DNA from: VRUE01 sp963764365
GTDB lineage: Bacteria; Actinomycetota; Thermoleophilia; Solirubrobacterales; 70-9
Assembly: GCA_963764365.1 (NCBI GenBank)
Contig: CAVXSI010000012.1
Location: forward strand, 7,999 to 71,998
DNA: 64,000 bases
Direction: 5' to 3'
The translations under genes and the position numbers were made by a program. Under the pieces are notes generated by a model, which did no database searches, was not told where the DNA came from, and worked only from the letters and a program-made list of their open reading frames with translations. Below are positions 41,918 to 49,409 of this stretch, piece by piece; position 1 is the stretch's first letter; each line of letters begins with the position of its first letter.

Positions 41918-42586
41918 GTGGAGGGGACAGGGGAACGAGAGCGGTGGCGCCCCCCGCGCGGGCGCCACCGCCTGCCGCCCGAGGTGGTCGCCCGCTCCCA
42001 ACGCGAGCGACTGCTCGAGGCGGCGGTGCGGGTGGTCGCCGAGAAGGGCTATGCGGCGGCGACGATCGGCGACTTCACCGGCGCGGCCGGCGTATCGCGG
42101 ACGACCTTCTACGAGTTGTTCGAGGACAAGCAGGCCTGCTTCCTCGCCGCCTACGACGGCGCGGTCGACACGCTGGTGCGGCGGGTGACCGCGGCGTACG
42201 AGTCCGAGCAGCGCTGGCCGGAGCGGGCGCGGGCCGGGCTCGAAGCGCTGCTGGCGGTCCTCGCCGAAGAGCCGGAGCTGGCGCGGCTCTCGCTGGTCGA
42301 CATCGGCTCCGCCGGCCCGGCCGCGCAGCGCCGCTACCGCACCGCGGTTCAGCGGCTGACGCCGCTGTTCGACGAGGGGCGCGACTTCGCCCAGGGCGGG
42401 CGCGGCCTGCCGCCGAACACCTCGCGGATGGCGATCGGCGGGGTCACCGGACTGATCTCCGACGAGCTGCTGATCGGCCGTGCGGAGAAGCTCCCCGGCT
42501 TGATTTCCGACGTGCTTTTTGCGACGCTGGTGCCATATATCGGCCCGCAAGCGGCAGCCAGGGAGATGGGCGATCTAGCACGATAA
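41918..42586 (+). CDS. TetR-family regulator, second of three tandem paralogues
   Basis: A 222-aa repressor starting at GTG 41918. The HTH reads RLLEAAVRVVAEKGYAAATI to TTFYELFEDKQACFLAAYDG. The C-terminus VLFATLVPYIGPQAAAREM matches the third copy closely. Only 4 bases separate it from the first TetR. Probably a duplication product whose ligand pocket has diverged. Confidence 0.9.
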   Translation: MEGTGERERWRPPRGRHRLPPEVVARSQRERLLEAAVRVVAEKGYAAATIGDFTGAAGVSRTTFYELFEDKQACFLAAYDGAVDTLVRRVTAAYESEQRWPERARAGLEALLAVLAEEPELARLSLVDIGSAGPAAQRRYRTAVQRLTPLFDEGRDFAQGGRGLPPNTSRMAIGGVTGLISDELLIGRAEKLPGLISDVLFATLVPYIGPQAAAREMGDLAR

Positions 42587-42609
42587 ACGCTTACGTACAC
42601 GTTGCCGCT

Positions 42610-43257
42610 ATGATCCATATACCGGAGAGTTCTCACCTGACGGTCTGGCCGATGGCAAGCACGGAAACGCGGCGTCAATCGATCCTGGAGGCGATGGTCG
42701 TCGTCGTCGGCAGGAAGGGCTACAAGGCGACTTCGGTCGCCGACGTGATCGCCGAGGCGAACACCTCGCGGACGACCTTCTACAAGTACTTCGACGACAA
42801 GCACGACTGCTTTCTCGCCGCCTACGACATGGTCGTCGACCGCGTGGTCGGCGAGGTGGTCGCCAAGTGCGAGGCCGAGGAAGACTGGCTCGACCGGGTG
42901 CGGATCGGGCTGACGACGGTCGTCGACATGTTCGCGCTCGACCCGGAGCTGGCGCGAACCGCGATCGTCGAGGTCGAGGCGGCCGGGGCCGACGCGCGCC
43001 AGCGGCACTGGAACGCCGTCAACCGCTTCACCGAGTTCCTCGAGGACGGCAGGCAGGAGGCGGGCGACCGCGAGCTGCCGGAGAACATCGCCCTGATGGC
43101 CGCCGGCGCCGTCTCCGGCCTGATCTTCGACGAGCTGCTGACCGGCCGGGCCGAGCGGCTGCCGAAACTGCTGCCCGACCTGCTGTTCGCGCTGCTCGTC
43201 CCCTATATCGGCCCCGGTGCCGCGGCCGAGGAAATGCGCAGGGCGGCGGCCGGCTAG
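42610..43257 (+). CDS. TetR-family regulator, third of three tandem paralogues
   Basis: A 215-aa repressor. The HTH is ILEAMVVVVGRKGYKATSVADVIAEANTSRTTFYKYFDDKHDCFLAAYD and the C-terminus LLFALLVPYIGPGAAAEEMR. ATG 42610 gives an extra 14 residues; ATG 42652 (MASTETRRQS) is an equally fair start. TTACGTACACGTTG in the short gap upstream may be an operator. It is convergent with the sigma factor gene. Confidence 0.88.
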   Translation: MIHIPESSHLTVWPMASTETRRQSILEAMVVVVGRKGYKATSVADVIAEANTSRTTFYKYFDDKHDCFLAAYDMVVDRVVGEVVAKCEAEEDWLDRVRIGLTTVVDMFALDPELARTAIVEVEAAGADARQRHWNAVNRFTEFLEDGRQEAGDRELPENIALMAAGAVSGLIFDELLTGRAERLPKLLPDLLFALLVPYIGPGAAAEEMRRAAAG

Positions 43258-43289
43258 CGACCGCCCCCTGCTCCCTTCCCCGCGCCCGC

Positions 43290-43808
43290 CTAGACGGAAC
43301 CGATTGCGCGGCGCAGCTTTGCGCGCACGCGATGAAGTCGAACCTTGACCGTACCCTCCGGGATCCCGAGCCGGTGGGCGATCGCGGTCTGCGTCATGTC
43401 CTCGTCGTAGCGCAGGCGCACCAGCTGCCGGTCTCGCTCGTCGAGCCGGTCGATCGCGGCGTGGATGTCGGCCCGTTCGACCGTCTTCAGCACCCGCTCG
43501 TCGTCGGCCCCGTGTTCGGCCTCCAGCGTTGCCACCGGATCGGGGCGTTTGCGAGCGTGCTGCCGGAAGGCCTCGTTGCGGACGATCACCGCCAGCCATC
43601 CCTTGCGACTGCCGGGGTCGCGCAGAGTCGACCGCCGCCGCCAGGCGCGCAGGAGCGCCTCCTGGGCGATGTCCTCCACTTCGCTGGGGTTCTTCGAGTA
43701 GCGCCAGGCGAAGCGCATGCAGAGCCGCCGCACTTCGTTCCACTCCCAGCCGTCGTCCTCGCCTCGCCCTCCCATATCCGCTTGCTGATCGACGTGGCGA
43801 ATGTCCAT
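43290..43808 (-). CDS. ECF-type RNA polymerase sigma factor
   Basis: A 172-aa sigma-70 family factor with only regions 2 and 4. Region 2: RRLCMRFAWRYSKNPSEVEDIAQEALLRAWRR. Region 4: RLDERDRQLVRLRYDEDMTQTAIAHRLGIPEGTVKVRLHRVRAKLRRAI. ATG 43808 is chosen; an internal Met at 43775 is possible. No anti-sigma gene is next to it; the divergent methyltransferase shares the 95-bp promoter region and could be a target. Confidence 0.88.
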   Translation of the reverse strand: MDIRHVDQQADMGGRGEDDGWEWNEVRRLCMRFAWRYSKNPSEVEDIAQEALLRAWRRRSTLRDPGSRKGWLAVIVRNEAFRQHARKRPDPVATLEAEHGADDERVLKTVERADIHAAIDRLDERDRQLVRLRYDEDMTQTAIAHRLGIPEGTVKVRLHRVRAKLRRAIGSV

Positions 43809-43903
43809 AATCGCGAAGAACTTATCAGATTGTTTAGATCGGTGTGAGAAGAATTCAAACGGCGCGAAACCATCGCGAACAATCGCCTGGTCTCGGCGGC
43901 CAA

Positions 43904-44704
43904 ATGGAGGCAAAAGCAGCAGTCCACAAGTCGGGGAGCCAGCGAGCCGAAGAGGCCTACGAGGCGCTTGCTCCGGTCTACGACGATTTCACCGCGCACC
44001 ACGACTACGGGTTGTGGCTGGGGGAACTCCTCCCCCAGCTCCGCCGGCACGGGTTGAGCGAGCACCGCCTGCTCGATGTCGCCTGCGGGACCGGGAAGAG
44101 CTTCCTGCCGCTGCTCGAGCAGGGCTGGGAGGTGACGGCATGCGACATCTCGCCGTCGATGCTCGAGCTGGCGCGGGGGAAGGCCGGGGACGCGGTGGAG
44201 TTCGCCGTCGCCGACATGCGCTCGCTGCCGGTGTTCGGGGAGTTCGACCTCGTCTGGTGCCTGGACGACGCGGTCAACTACCTGCTCAGCGTCGAGGAAC
44301 TGGGCGAAGCGCTGAGCGCGATGCGGGCCAACCTGGCCCCCGACGGGCTGCTGCTCTTCGACGTCAACACCCTCAACGCCTACCGCTCCTTCTTCGCCGA
44401 AACCGAGTTCGTCGAACGCGGCGGCCGCAAACTGATCTGGAACGGCCAGGCGCCCCTGGACGCCCAGCCGGGAGGGATCTACGAGTCCCACTTCGAAGCG
44501 GAGCTGCCGGGCGGCGGCGAGTCCGACGTCCAGAGGCACGTCCACCGCCAGCGCCACTTCCCGGAAGACGTCGTGCGGGCGACGATCGCCGCCTCCGGCC
44601 TGGAGTGCCTCGATGTCTTCGGCCACGGCTACGACGCGATCCTCAAGCAGCCGGTCGAGGAACTCGTCCACACGAAGATGGTCTACATCGCGCGCCGGGC
44701 CTGA
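43904..44704 (+). CDS. Class I SAM-dependent methyltransferase
   Basis: A 266-aa methyltransferase. LLDVACGTGKSFLPLLEQG is motif I (SAM-binding DxxCGTG), VTACDISPSMLELARGKAG motif II, DLVWCLDDAVNYLL motif III region and LAPDGLLLFDVNTLNAYRSF a later beta-strand. Acceptor unknown. ATG 43904 is preceded by a GTG 60 bases up in frame that lacks homology. It is divergent from the sigma factor gene. Confidence 0.87.
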   Translation: MEAKAAVHKSGSQRAEEAYEALAPVYDDFTAHHDYGLWLGELLPQLRRHGLSEHRLLDVACGTGKSFLPLLEQGWEVTACDISPSMLELARGKAGDAVEFAVADMRSLPVFGEFDLVWCLDDAVNYLLSVEELGEALSAMRANLAPDGLLLFDVNTLNAYRSFFAETEFVERGGRKLIWNGQAPLDAQPGGIYESHFEAELPGGGESDVQRHVHRQRHFPEDVVRATIAASGLECLDVFGHGYDAILKQPVEELVHTKMVYIARRA

Positions 44705-44822
44705 ACCGCACAGGCCCTGCCGCCTTGGCCGGCGCGGCGCCGGCGACGCTCTACGGGAACGGCTGGCGGCGACCATCCTCGACGCATTGCCGGCACCAAG
44801 CGCAACCAACCAGACCCAACGT

Positions 44823-44839
44823 GTAGACTGGTTATCTAC
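44823..44839. promoter_or_regulatory. Inverted repeat abutting the toxin-antitoxin start codon
   Basis: GTAGACTGGTTATCTAC (GTAGA...TCTAC) ends at the base before ATG 44840. TAGACT within it resembles a -10 box, which would give a leaderless or very short-leader mRNA. It is the expected place for autoregulation by the RHH antitoxin. Confidence 0.5.
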
Positions 44840-45097
44840 ATGGCAGCTACCGACACCACCACGATCCGAGTTCCGACTGAAACCCGCGATCGCCTGAATG
44901 TCCTCGCCGCTCGGCGCGGCGAGTCTGCTGGCGAGGTGGTCGTGAAGCTTGTCAGCGCCGCCGACGAGGAGGCGCTGCTGACCGAGGTCGAGGCCGAATT
45001 CGAGCGCCTGGCCAGCGACCCCGGGGCACTTGCCGCCTATCGCGCCGAGAGCGCCGAGATCGAAGGGGCCTTCGACGCCCCCACCCCCGAGTGGTAA
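44840..45097 (+). CDS. Ribbon-helix-helix antitoxin (MazE/CopG-like)
   Basis: An 85-aa protein. TTTIRVPTETRDRLNVLAARRGESAGEVVVKLV is a ribbon-helix-helix DNA-binding domain; the acidic C-terminus (EVEAEFERLASDPGALAAYRAE) would wrap the toxin. Its stop overlaps the GTG of the toxin gene by 7 bases. Together they form a type II toxin-antitoxin module. Confidence 0.85.
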   Translation: MAATDTTTIRVPTETRDRLNVLAARRGESAGEVVVKLVSAADEEALLTEVEAEFERLASDPGALAAYRAESAEIEGAFDAPTPEW

Positions 45098-45435
45098 GCG
45101 CACGCCCCCAGCAGGGCGAGGTCTACTGGGCCGACCCCGACCCCACCCGTGGCAGCGAGCGGGCGAAGCCTCGGCCCTTTGCCATCGTTTCCGTCGACCA
45201 ACTGAACCGCGCCGGCGTCAGCCTCTCCCTCGCCGTCCCACTCACCCGCACCGATTTCAGCAACCCGCTGCACGTTGCGGTTCCCGCATCGGAGGCCGGA
45301 CTGAAAGAGCGCGGCTTCGCGATGCCCGAGCAACTACGCGCCATCTCCCACGAGCGCCTCAGCCGTCGACTTGGCACCCTCCGGCCGAAAACATTGGACG
45401 AGCTGCTCAAGCGCTGTCGGATATTGCTGCGGTAG
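45091..45435 (+). CDS. MazF/PemK-family endoribonuclease toxin
   Basis: A 114-aa toxin starting at GTG 45091. ARPQQGEVYWADPDPTRGSERAKPRPFAIVS is the MazF N-terminal fold with the conserved Arg-Gly and Lys-x-Arg-Pro. LAVPLTRT and RAISHERLSRRLGTL supply the other conserved residues (Thr/Ser near the active site). MazF cuts mRNA at short motifs. The module appears intact. Confidence 0.88.
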   Translation: MVSARPQQGEVYWADPDPTRGSERAKPRPFAIVSVDQLNRAGVSLSLAVPLTRTDFSNPLHVAVPASEAGLKERGFAMPEQLRAISHERLSRRLGTLRPKTLDELLKRCRILLR

Positions 45436-45473
45436 CCCCGCAGAATCAGGCTTGGGACAGCCACTTCAACGAG

Positions 45474-45547
<74 letters not shown>

Positions 45548-45583
45548 TTGTGGGCTGGACTTCTGCCCGGGGCGGGGATTATC

Positions 45584-46621
45584 TCAGGGTCGCTGGACTT
45601 TGAGCTTGAAGCCCTCGCCGGTGGGGCGGGTGGAGCGGAGCTGGAGGCGGAGGCGGTCCTGGCCGCAGACCGTGAAGTTGAGGCGGTGGCGGAAACTGAG
45701 GTTGCGCTGGGTGCTGCGGAGGACGCGGCCCGCGGGGCCGAGGAGGCTGAGGCGGTAGCGGCGCCGGACATGGGTGGGGAGCAGGCTGACCTCGCCGTCC
45801 AGCGGTGTGGGCAGGGCCCTGACGACGGCGCCGTTCTGGCGGGGCGGGACGCGGCCGGCGAGGAGGAAGGTCGAGCGGCCGAGCCACGGTTCGAGGGTGT
45901 CTTCGCGGATCGCCTGGAAGGCCGCCGCGTCGGGCTTCAGCGCCGCCAGGTACCGCCATCCGATCTGCGCTTCCGGGAAGCGCAGGCGGGCGAAGGACTC
46001 GGCGAAGGCCTCGCCCGGATCGCGGAAGTAGTGCACGCCCTCGTTGCCGGGAAAGACGGTGCCCGCCCGGACACGCCGGCAGACGCTCTCCTGGGTCGCC
46101 CAGCGCGGCGTGCCCCAGTCGATCGCTGCCGGAAACGGCGCCGGACTGCGCCGGTGGTTGGCGACATGGTGCCCGTACTCGTGCGCGAGGACGAATTCGC
46201 GGCTCGCTCCGTCGGACGCCGGCGTCGCGTTGCCGTTGAGCACGATCTTGTTCTCGCTCGGGTAGTAGCAGGCGCCGGCGCCGTAGCCGCAGTCGTATTC
46301 GATCTGGTAGGGCGTGTCGAGTTGCACCGTCAGCAGTTCCATCTCGGCACCGTGGATCAGGGTGCCGAGGAAATCGGCGATCGCCTGCGGTTCGGCCGCG
46401 TCACAGCTTGCTTCGCACGCCGCGGTGACCGAGATCGCCACCGTGGTCCCGCTGCCGTCATCGATCGGATAGCGGCTGGCCGAGGCGCTCGCCGAGATCC
46501 GCGCCGCCGCCGCGTCCGGCCGGCCGAAAATCACGTCGCGCCGCATTCCCGCCGCCGCCGGAGCGGCAAGGAGAAGGACCATGGCCATGCCCGCAAGCGC
46601 CCCCGCCGGGCGCTTGCTCAA
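45584..46621 (-). CDS. Secreted zinc metallopeptidase-like protein (HEYGHH)
   Basis: A 345-aa protein with a signal peptide (KRPAGALAGMAMVLLLAAPAAA). REFVLAHEYGHHVANHRRS contains HExxH, and GEAFAESFARLRFPE about 65 residues later could supply the third ligand Glu, as in gluzincins. Two Cys pairs (ACEASCDAAEP, YDCGYGAGACYYP) suggest disulfides. The C-terminal 110 residues are a beta-rich domain with basic patches. It matches no well-known peptidase fully. TTG 46621 keeps the basic n-region of the signal; ATG 46588 is the alternative. Confidence 0.72.
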   Translation of the reverse strand: MSKRPAGALAGMAMVLLLAAPAAAGMRRDVIFGRPDAAAARISASASASRYPIDDGSGTTVAISVTAACEASCDAAEPQAIADFLGTLIHGAEMELLTVQLDTPYQIEYDCGYGAGACYYPSENKIVLNGNATPASDGASREFVLAHEYGHHVANHRRSPAPFPAAIDWGTPRWATQESVCRRVRAGTVFPGNEGVHYFRDPGEAFAESFARLRFPEAQIGWRYLAALKPDAAAFQAIREDTLEPWLGRSTFLLAGRVPPRQNGAVVRALPTPLDGEVSLLPTHVRRRYRLSLLGPAGRVLRSTQRNLSFRHRLNFTVCGQDRLRLQLRSTRPTGEGFKLKVQRP

Positions 46622-47140
46622 GGGGCCGGCCCCGGCTCTATCTCACGGGCCGCCGGTGAGGCGGCGAAAGGGGGGCGGCGCGGCGGATTCGCGCGGCTCG
46701 ACGCCGCGCCGTCCCCTCGCTTCGATCGATGACCCGCCCAGCCCGGGCGCACCGGATCGAAGATCTGCAAGTTCCAGTCCCCTGCAGGTGAGGCGGCGTT
46801 GCGAATATGTGCGATCGGCCCCATTTCCTCTTGCTCGCTTCGACTGTCAAAACGCTAGCTCGGCCGGCGCCGGCTGTGGGATACGCCGTCCTCCACTTCT
46901 GTACCGAGTTTGGATGCCGACGTCTGACCGGTGACATTCGGGCACGCGGCTGGTGCCGTGTCGGGTGACGTTTGCCCGGTTCTGGCGCAGGCATCGCCGT
47001 GACCGGCGAGGACGCAGGCCCGAAGGCGTGGCGGCGCCACGTCGAGCGGCCGAGGACGCCGCCAGGCGCGGCGAGGGCAAGCCAGAGAGCGAACGTTGCC
47101 TGACACGGCACTGGCACGCGTACGGGCGCGGCGGTCGAAT
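46622..47140. other. 519-bp divergent intergenic region
   Basis: It lies between the secreted metallopeptidase (leftward) and the polysaccharide deacetylase (rightward) and must hold both promoters. It also contains repeat P3d (46970-47083). Frames on both strands are open but show no coding pattern. Confidence 0.6.
46970..47083. repeat. Palindromic intergenic repeat, family P3 (copy d, inverted)
   Basis: On the minus strand it reads GCGCCTGGCGGCGTCCTCGG, the hairpin CGTGGCGCCGCCACG and GGCCTGCGTCCTCGCC, with outer arms near GCTTGCCC and GGGCAAAC. Both cores are recognisable; the outer stem is more degenerate than in copies a-c. Confidence 0.6.
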
Positions 47141-48343
47141 ATGTTGCAGCGGAGCGCTCTGATTTCCCGAACTCACAAGATCCTCTTCACTGGCGTCGCC
47201 GTCTGCGCCTGCCTGCTGCAGGTCGGAGTCGTCACCGCGGCCGGCGCCGGCGCGGCATCCCAGGGCGACCTGCAGCGCGCCGGTCTCTCCCAGGCCGGGC
47301 AAGATCTGATCTTCACCGTCCGCACCGCCTCCCCCGTCCCCCTGGCGCAGCTCGACCCGCTGCCCGCCGCCGGCGGCGCCGGCTCGCCCCACCTCTGCCT
47401 GGTGCTGAGCCGCGGCGGAAGCGCCGGCCGGCGCCAGATCTGCCTCGGCGGCAAACGCGGCGCCCACCGCCACGCCGGGCTCGAGCTGCTCAACGGAGCG
47501 GGCAGGATCACCGCCAAGTCGACGATCGCCGCCCGCCTGAAGCGGGCCGGCCCGCACAAGCTGGCGCTGACGCTGCGCCCGGAAGCGGCCGGCCTGGCGC
47601 CGCACCGCTACCGCTGGCAGGTGCTGGAGAGCCGCGGCGGCTGCGCCGCGGGCGGCTGCCAGGCGAGCCTGCCCGCCCGGGGAACGCGCCCCTACCGGCT
47701 GCGCCCCGTGCGGCCGGTCGGCTGCGCCGGCGGGGGTCCGCGGGAGATCTTCAACGGCCCCCGCGGCAGCAGGGCGGTCGCCCTCACCTTCGACGACGGG
47801 CCGAGCGAATACACCGAAGGCTTCCTCGACGTGCTGCGCCGCGAGCACGTCCACGGCACCTTCTTCGAGGTCGGGCAGGAGATGGCCGGCCGCGAAGGCA
47901 CGATGCGCCGCATCCTGCGCGAAGGCAACGAGATCGGCGACCACACGATGAACCACGTCGAATACCCGGGCTACGCACAGATCGCGGGGGCGGCCGGCCG
48001 CATCGACGCCTCCACTCACTTCAAGCCCTGCCTGTTCCGCCCGCCCGGGGGCGCCGTCGACTCCTCGGTCATCGCCACCGCGGGCGGGCTGGGGATGGAG
48101 ACGATCCTCTGGGACGTCGACCCGACCGACTGGGCGACCCCGGGCGCCGCCGCCGTCTACAGCCGCGTCGTCGGCGCCGCCCAGCCCGGCTCGATCGTCC
48201 TCATGCACGACGGCGGCGGCGACCGCAGCGGCACCCTGGCGGCGCTGCCGAGGATCATCGACACCCTGCGCGGCCGCGGCTACCGCTTCGACACGGTCAG
48301 CCGGCTGCTCGGCCAGCGGCTGCTCTACCAGCCCTACGGGTGA
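47141..48343 (+). CDS. Secreted polysaccharide deacetylase (NodB domain)
   Basis: A 400-aa exported carbohydrate esterase family 4 enzyme. A signal peptide (ILFTGVAVCACLLQVGVVTAA) is followed by a 180-residue beta-rich N-terminal domain with Cys pairs, then the NodB domain. Its motifs are AVALTFDDGPSEYTEGF (motif 1), EIGDHTMNHVEYP (His-His metal site), CLFRPPGGAVDSS (motif 3), WDVDPTDWATPG and SIVLMHDGGGDRSGTL (motif 5). It probably removes N-acetyl groups from peptidoglycan or another surface glycan. A strong hairpin follows at the stop. Confidence 0.92.
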   Translation: MLQRSALISRTHKILFTGVAVCACLLQVGVVTAAGAGAASQGDLQRAGLSQAGQDLIFTVRTASPVPLAQLDPLPAAGGAGSPHLCLVLSRGGSAGRRQICLGGKRGAHRHAGLELLNGAGRITAKSTIAARLKRAGPHKLALTLRPEAAGLAPHRYRWQVLESRGGCAAGGCQASLPARGTRPYRLRPVRPVGCAGGGPREIFNGPRGSRAVALTFDDGPSEYTEGFLDVLRREHVHGTFFEVGQEMAGREGTMRRILREGNEIGDHTMNHVEYPGYAQIAGAAGRIDASTHFKPCLFRPPGGAVDSSVIATAGGLGMETILWDVDPTDWATPGAAAVYSRVVGAAQPGSIVLMHDGGGDRSGTLAALPRIIDTLRGRGYRFDTVSRLLGQRLLYQPYG

Positions 48344-48390
48344 GCGCGGTAGACATTTGTGCCGGTATGCGGTTCAAATGTCTACCGCGC
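48344..48390. terminator. Perfect 16-bp stem-loop after the deacetylase gene
   Basis: GCGCGGTAGACATTTG and CAAATGTCTACCGCGC pair perfectly around a 15-base loop, beginning one base after the stop codon. There is no U-run, so it may work as a Rho-assisted terminator or an RNA stabiliser. Confidence 0.6.
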
Positions 48391-48502
48391 GCCGCGCGAG
48401 AACGAGGGGCCGGCTCGCCGGGGCGATCGATACCTAGATGCGGGCGACGGTGACGATCGACGTGCCGACGCCGGTGGCGAAACCGGCATACTCGGGTCGA
48501 CG

Positions 48503-49249
48503 ATGATCGTCGAGCGAACCGAGAACCCGATGTGGCTGTCGAACGCCTACCTCGTCGCCGACGAGCCGGGCGGCAAGGGGGTGCTGATCGACGGCAACGA
48601 CGAGCTGGGCCCGCTGCTGGAGCGCGCCGAGCGCGACCGGATCGACGTCACCCACGTCCTCGTCACCCACCCCCACGGCGACCACGTCGCCGGCCTGGCC
48701 GAGGCGGTGGAGCGGCTCGGCGGGCCGCCGGTCGTCGCCCACCCGGACGCCGCGGCCGAGCTCGAGCTCGAGGTCGCCGAGCCGATCGAGGACGGCGGCA
48801 GGCTTGCCACCGGGGGGCTCAAGATCGAGGCGATCCTCACCCCCGGCCACGCCGCCGGCCACCTCGCCTATCTGGTCAACGGCAGCGATGTCTTCACCGC
48901 CGACGTCCTCTTCAAGGGCACGGTCGGGGGGACGATGGCGCCCGGGGGCAGCGGCTTCGCCGACATGCAGGCCTCGGTGATGAAGCTGATGACGCTGCCG
49001 CCGCAGACCGCCGTCCACCCCGGCCACCGCGAGCCGACGACGATCGGCGCCGAGTTCGAGGGCAACCCGTTCGTGCGGGTCTGGCGGGGGCTCGAGGAGG
49101 TCGGCGACGAGCAGTGCACGGTCTGGGACCGGCCGGCGACGCTGAAGCTGTGGGCGCCCGACTACGACGGTGGCAACAAGGCCTGGATCGTCTTCGGCGA
49201 CGACGGCCTCGAGGCGATCGTCGGCGGCTCCCAGGTCGTCCGCGGCTAG
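48503..49249 (+). CDS. MBL-fold metallo-hydrolase (glyoxalase II-like)
   Basis: A 248-aa metallo-beta-lactamase-fold hydrolase. LVTHPHGDHVAGL is the HxHxDH zinc motif; ILTPGHAAGHLAY gives the next His, DVFTADVLFKGTVGG the bridging Asp, and TAVHPGHREPTTIG the last His. Substrate unknown, possibly a glutathione- or mycothiol-type thioester, or none of these. ATG 48503 is chosen (MIVERTENPMWLSNAYLVAD); an upstream in-frame extension lacks homology. Confidence 0.87.
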   Translation: MIVERTENPMWLSNAYLVADEPGGKGVLIDGNDELGPLLERAERDRIDVTHVLVTHPHGDHVAGLAEAVERLGGPPVVAHPDAAAELELEVAEPIEDGGRLATGGLKIEAILTPGHAAGHLAYLVNGSDVFTADVLFKGTVGGTMAPGGSGFADMQASVMKLMTLPPQTAVHPGHREPTTIGAEFEGNPFVRVWRGLEEVGDEQCTVWDRPATLKLWAPDYDGGNKAWIVFGDDGLEAIVGGSQVVRG

Positions 49250-49258
49250 CGTCCCGGG

Positions 49259-49308
49259 GACGTGCCGGTGATTCGCCGCCCTATAGGGGGGACAACTACC
49301 GGCACGTC
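49259..49308. repeat. Palindromic intergenic repeat, family P4 (copy b)
   Basis: GACGTGCCGGT (49259-49269) and ACCGGCACGTC (49298-49308) are perfect complements. Between them CCGCCCTATAGGGGGGACAA matches the interior of copy a. It begins 9 bases after the MBL gene stop and could terminate that transcript. Confidence 0.65.
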
Positions 49309-49326
49309 TGTGTGTGAGCGCTTTGG

Positions 49327-49383
49327 TGCATACATCGGCAGCGGACGTATGTGCGATTGGCCAAACGCACATTTGTCTACAGA
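49327..49383. promoter_or_regulatory. Two small dyads upstream of the FtsH-like gene
   Basis: TGCATACAT...ACGTATGTGC and ATGTGCG-ATTGGCCAAA-CGCACAT lie 27-83 bases before ATG 49410. They may be operator sites or a leader hairpin. No promoter consensus is clear. Confidence 0.35.
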
Positions 49384-49409
49384 CTGCGTCGGGACCGCGG
49401 GGTGGTCCC

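Noticed and set aside
46855..47106. Small Arg/Pro-rich minus-strand frame in the divergent intergenic region
   Set aside because: It has no ribosome-binding site or domain and runs through repeat P3d.
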